23,093 bases of DNA from a virus: positions 1 to 23,093 of IMG/VR virus record IMGVR_UViG_3300010299_004828. The stretch is one strand, 5' to 3'. The position numbers were made by a program, and so were the translations under genes. Position 1 is the first letter of the stretch, and each line of letters starts with the position of its first letter. Under the pieces are notes generated by a model that saw only the letters and a program-made list of their open reading frames with translations, searched no databases and had not been told where the DNA came from. Positions 22,408 through 23,093 of the stretch are shown here, piece by piece.

Positions 22408-23093
22408 TACCTTTTTATAGTTTTGAAAAAATACACGACTCTATAAAACACGAATTAATAGAAAAGTCTGCTGAAATAATAACCAGCGGAAATTATGTAT
22501 TTGGAACTAGTAAATTTGAAGAAGAATTTGCATCATATGTTGGTTCTAAGTATTGTATTGCTGTATCATCGGGCACATCGGCATTGCATCTGTCCTTATT
22601 AGCATTAGGTATTAAGCCAGGAGACGAAGTAATAACTGTAAGTCATACTTTCAGAGCAACTGTTGCTGCTATAGAGTATTGTGGAGCCATACCTGTTTAT
22701 ATTGATGTTGATAAAGATACATTTACAATGGATCATACTCAACTCGAAGATAAAATCAGCAATAAAACGAAGTGTATATTACCCGTTCATCTTTATGGTA
22801 ATATGGCTAACATGACCGAAATTATGTATATTGCAAATAAACATAATATACCTGTTTTAGAGGATTGTAGCCAGGCGCACGGATCAACTCTGGATAAAAA
22901 ACATGCTGGAACTTTCGGATCTTTAGGAACATTTAGTTTTTATCCTGGCAAGGGACTAGGAGCATTAGGTGACGCAGGATGCATAGTAACAGATAATAAA
23001 GAACTTTATGATTACCTCTGTAAGGCAAGAAGTTGGGATGATAACGAAATTGGATTCAATTATAGAATGTCAAACATTCAGGCTGAATTTTTA
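22404..23093 (+). CDS. DegT/DnrJ/EryC1/StrS-family sugar aminotransferase (5' part)
   Basis: The gene begins at ATG 22404 (ATGA overlap with the oxidoreductase) and is open to the window end, giving 230 residues of an enzyme normally 360-400 aa. It is a PLP-dependent aminotransferase that puts an amino group on a keto-sugar nucleotide. AVSSGTSALHLSL (53-65), FRATVAAIEYCGAIPVYID (83-101), CILPVHLYGN (124-133), LEDCSQAHGS (152-161), and SFYPGKGLGALGDAG (178-192) with Lys183 for PLP attachment are in the canonical order. Together with the Gfo/Idh gene this is the standard pair for making a 3-amino-3-deoxy sugar (WlbA/WlbE logic). The C-terminus lies beyond the window. Confidence 0.92.
   Translation, partial: MIPFYSFEKIHDSIKHELIEKSAEIITSGNYVFGTSKFEEEFASYVGSKYCIAVSSGTSALHLSLLALGIKPGDEVITVSHTFRATVAAIEYCGAIPVYIDVDKDTFTMDHTQLEDKISNKTKCILPVHLYGNMANMTEIMYIANKHNIPVLEDCSQAHGSTLDKKHAGTFGSLGTFSFYPGKGLGALGDAGCIVTDNKELYDYLCKARSWDDNEIGFNYRMSNIQAEFL

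Noticed and set aside
1-23093. CRISPR array, tRNA or insertion sequence
   Set aside because: I saw no regularly spaced repeats, no cloverleaf-like segment in the few short gaps, and no transposase or terminal inverted repeats; gaps over 100 bases are absent apart from the methyltransferase remnant region.

Overview
The window looks like part of the genome of a T4-like marine tailed phage (myovirus). It opens inside the 3' half of a UvsX recombinase gene, carries a full UvsW-type helicase gene at about 10.5-12.0 kb, has several T4-late-promoter-like octamers (TATAAATA and variants), and is packed with start/stop overlaps (ATGA, TGATG, TAATG). By memory, the UvsX wording is closest to cyanophage/SAR11-phage relatives. 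No photosynthesis gene, tRNA or structural gene is in the window, so I cannot choose between a picocyanobacterial and a SAR11-like host. Everything is plus strand except a sulfotransferase (1270-1896) and a two-gene block (7204-8444).

Layout. (1) 1-1273: end of uvsX plus two small phage genes of unknown role. (2) 1270-2153: a minus-strand sulfotransferase lying against what appears to be the stranded 3' end of a methyltransferase. (3) 2154-9337: a surface-glycan-type block: a cytidylyltransferase-cupin fusion, then five diverged paralogues of one GT-B-like (capsule/Kdo-transferase-like) family, interrupted by a GT8-like glycosyltransferase and by a minus-strand pair (DxD glycosyltransferase plus a small Rossmann-like protein). 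(4) 9369-12783: a 395-aa protein of unknown function, uvsW (apparent TTG start), and an APS-kinase-like/nucleotidyltransferase fusion. (5) 12797-17808: FkbM and other SAM methyltransferases, a cupin, a conserved-looking unknown protein, a second DxD glycosyltransferase, and a short UDP-sugar-dehydrogenase-like protein. (6) 17809-23093: a very AT-rich operon with an FkbH-like protein, an acyl carrier protein, a GNAT acyltransferase, a VOC/epimerase-like protein, a TylF-like methyltransferase, a Gfo/Idh/MocA oxidoreductase and the start of a DegT-family sugar aminotransferase that runs off the end.

How they may work together (inference): about 20 of the genes can be read as making, activating, transferring or decorating sugars. 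The rightmost operon resembles bacterial O-antigen modules in which a nucleotide sugar is oxidised and aminated (Gfo/Idh + DegT), then N-acylated (GNAT), while FkbH loads a three-carbon acyl unit on a dedicated ACP. The APS-kinase-like protein could supply PAPS to the sulfotransferase. The product could decorate the virion or alter the infected host's surface; the sequence cannot decide. Base composition switches sharply from gene to gene, which suggests that these modules were gathered from several sources into a variable region around core recombination genes.
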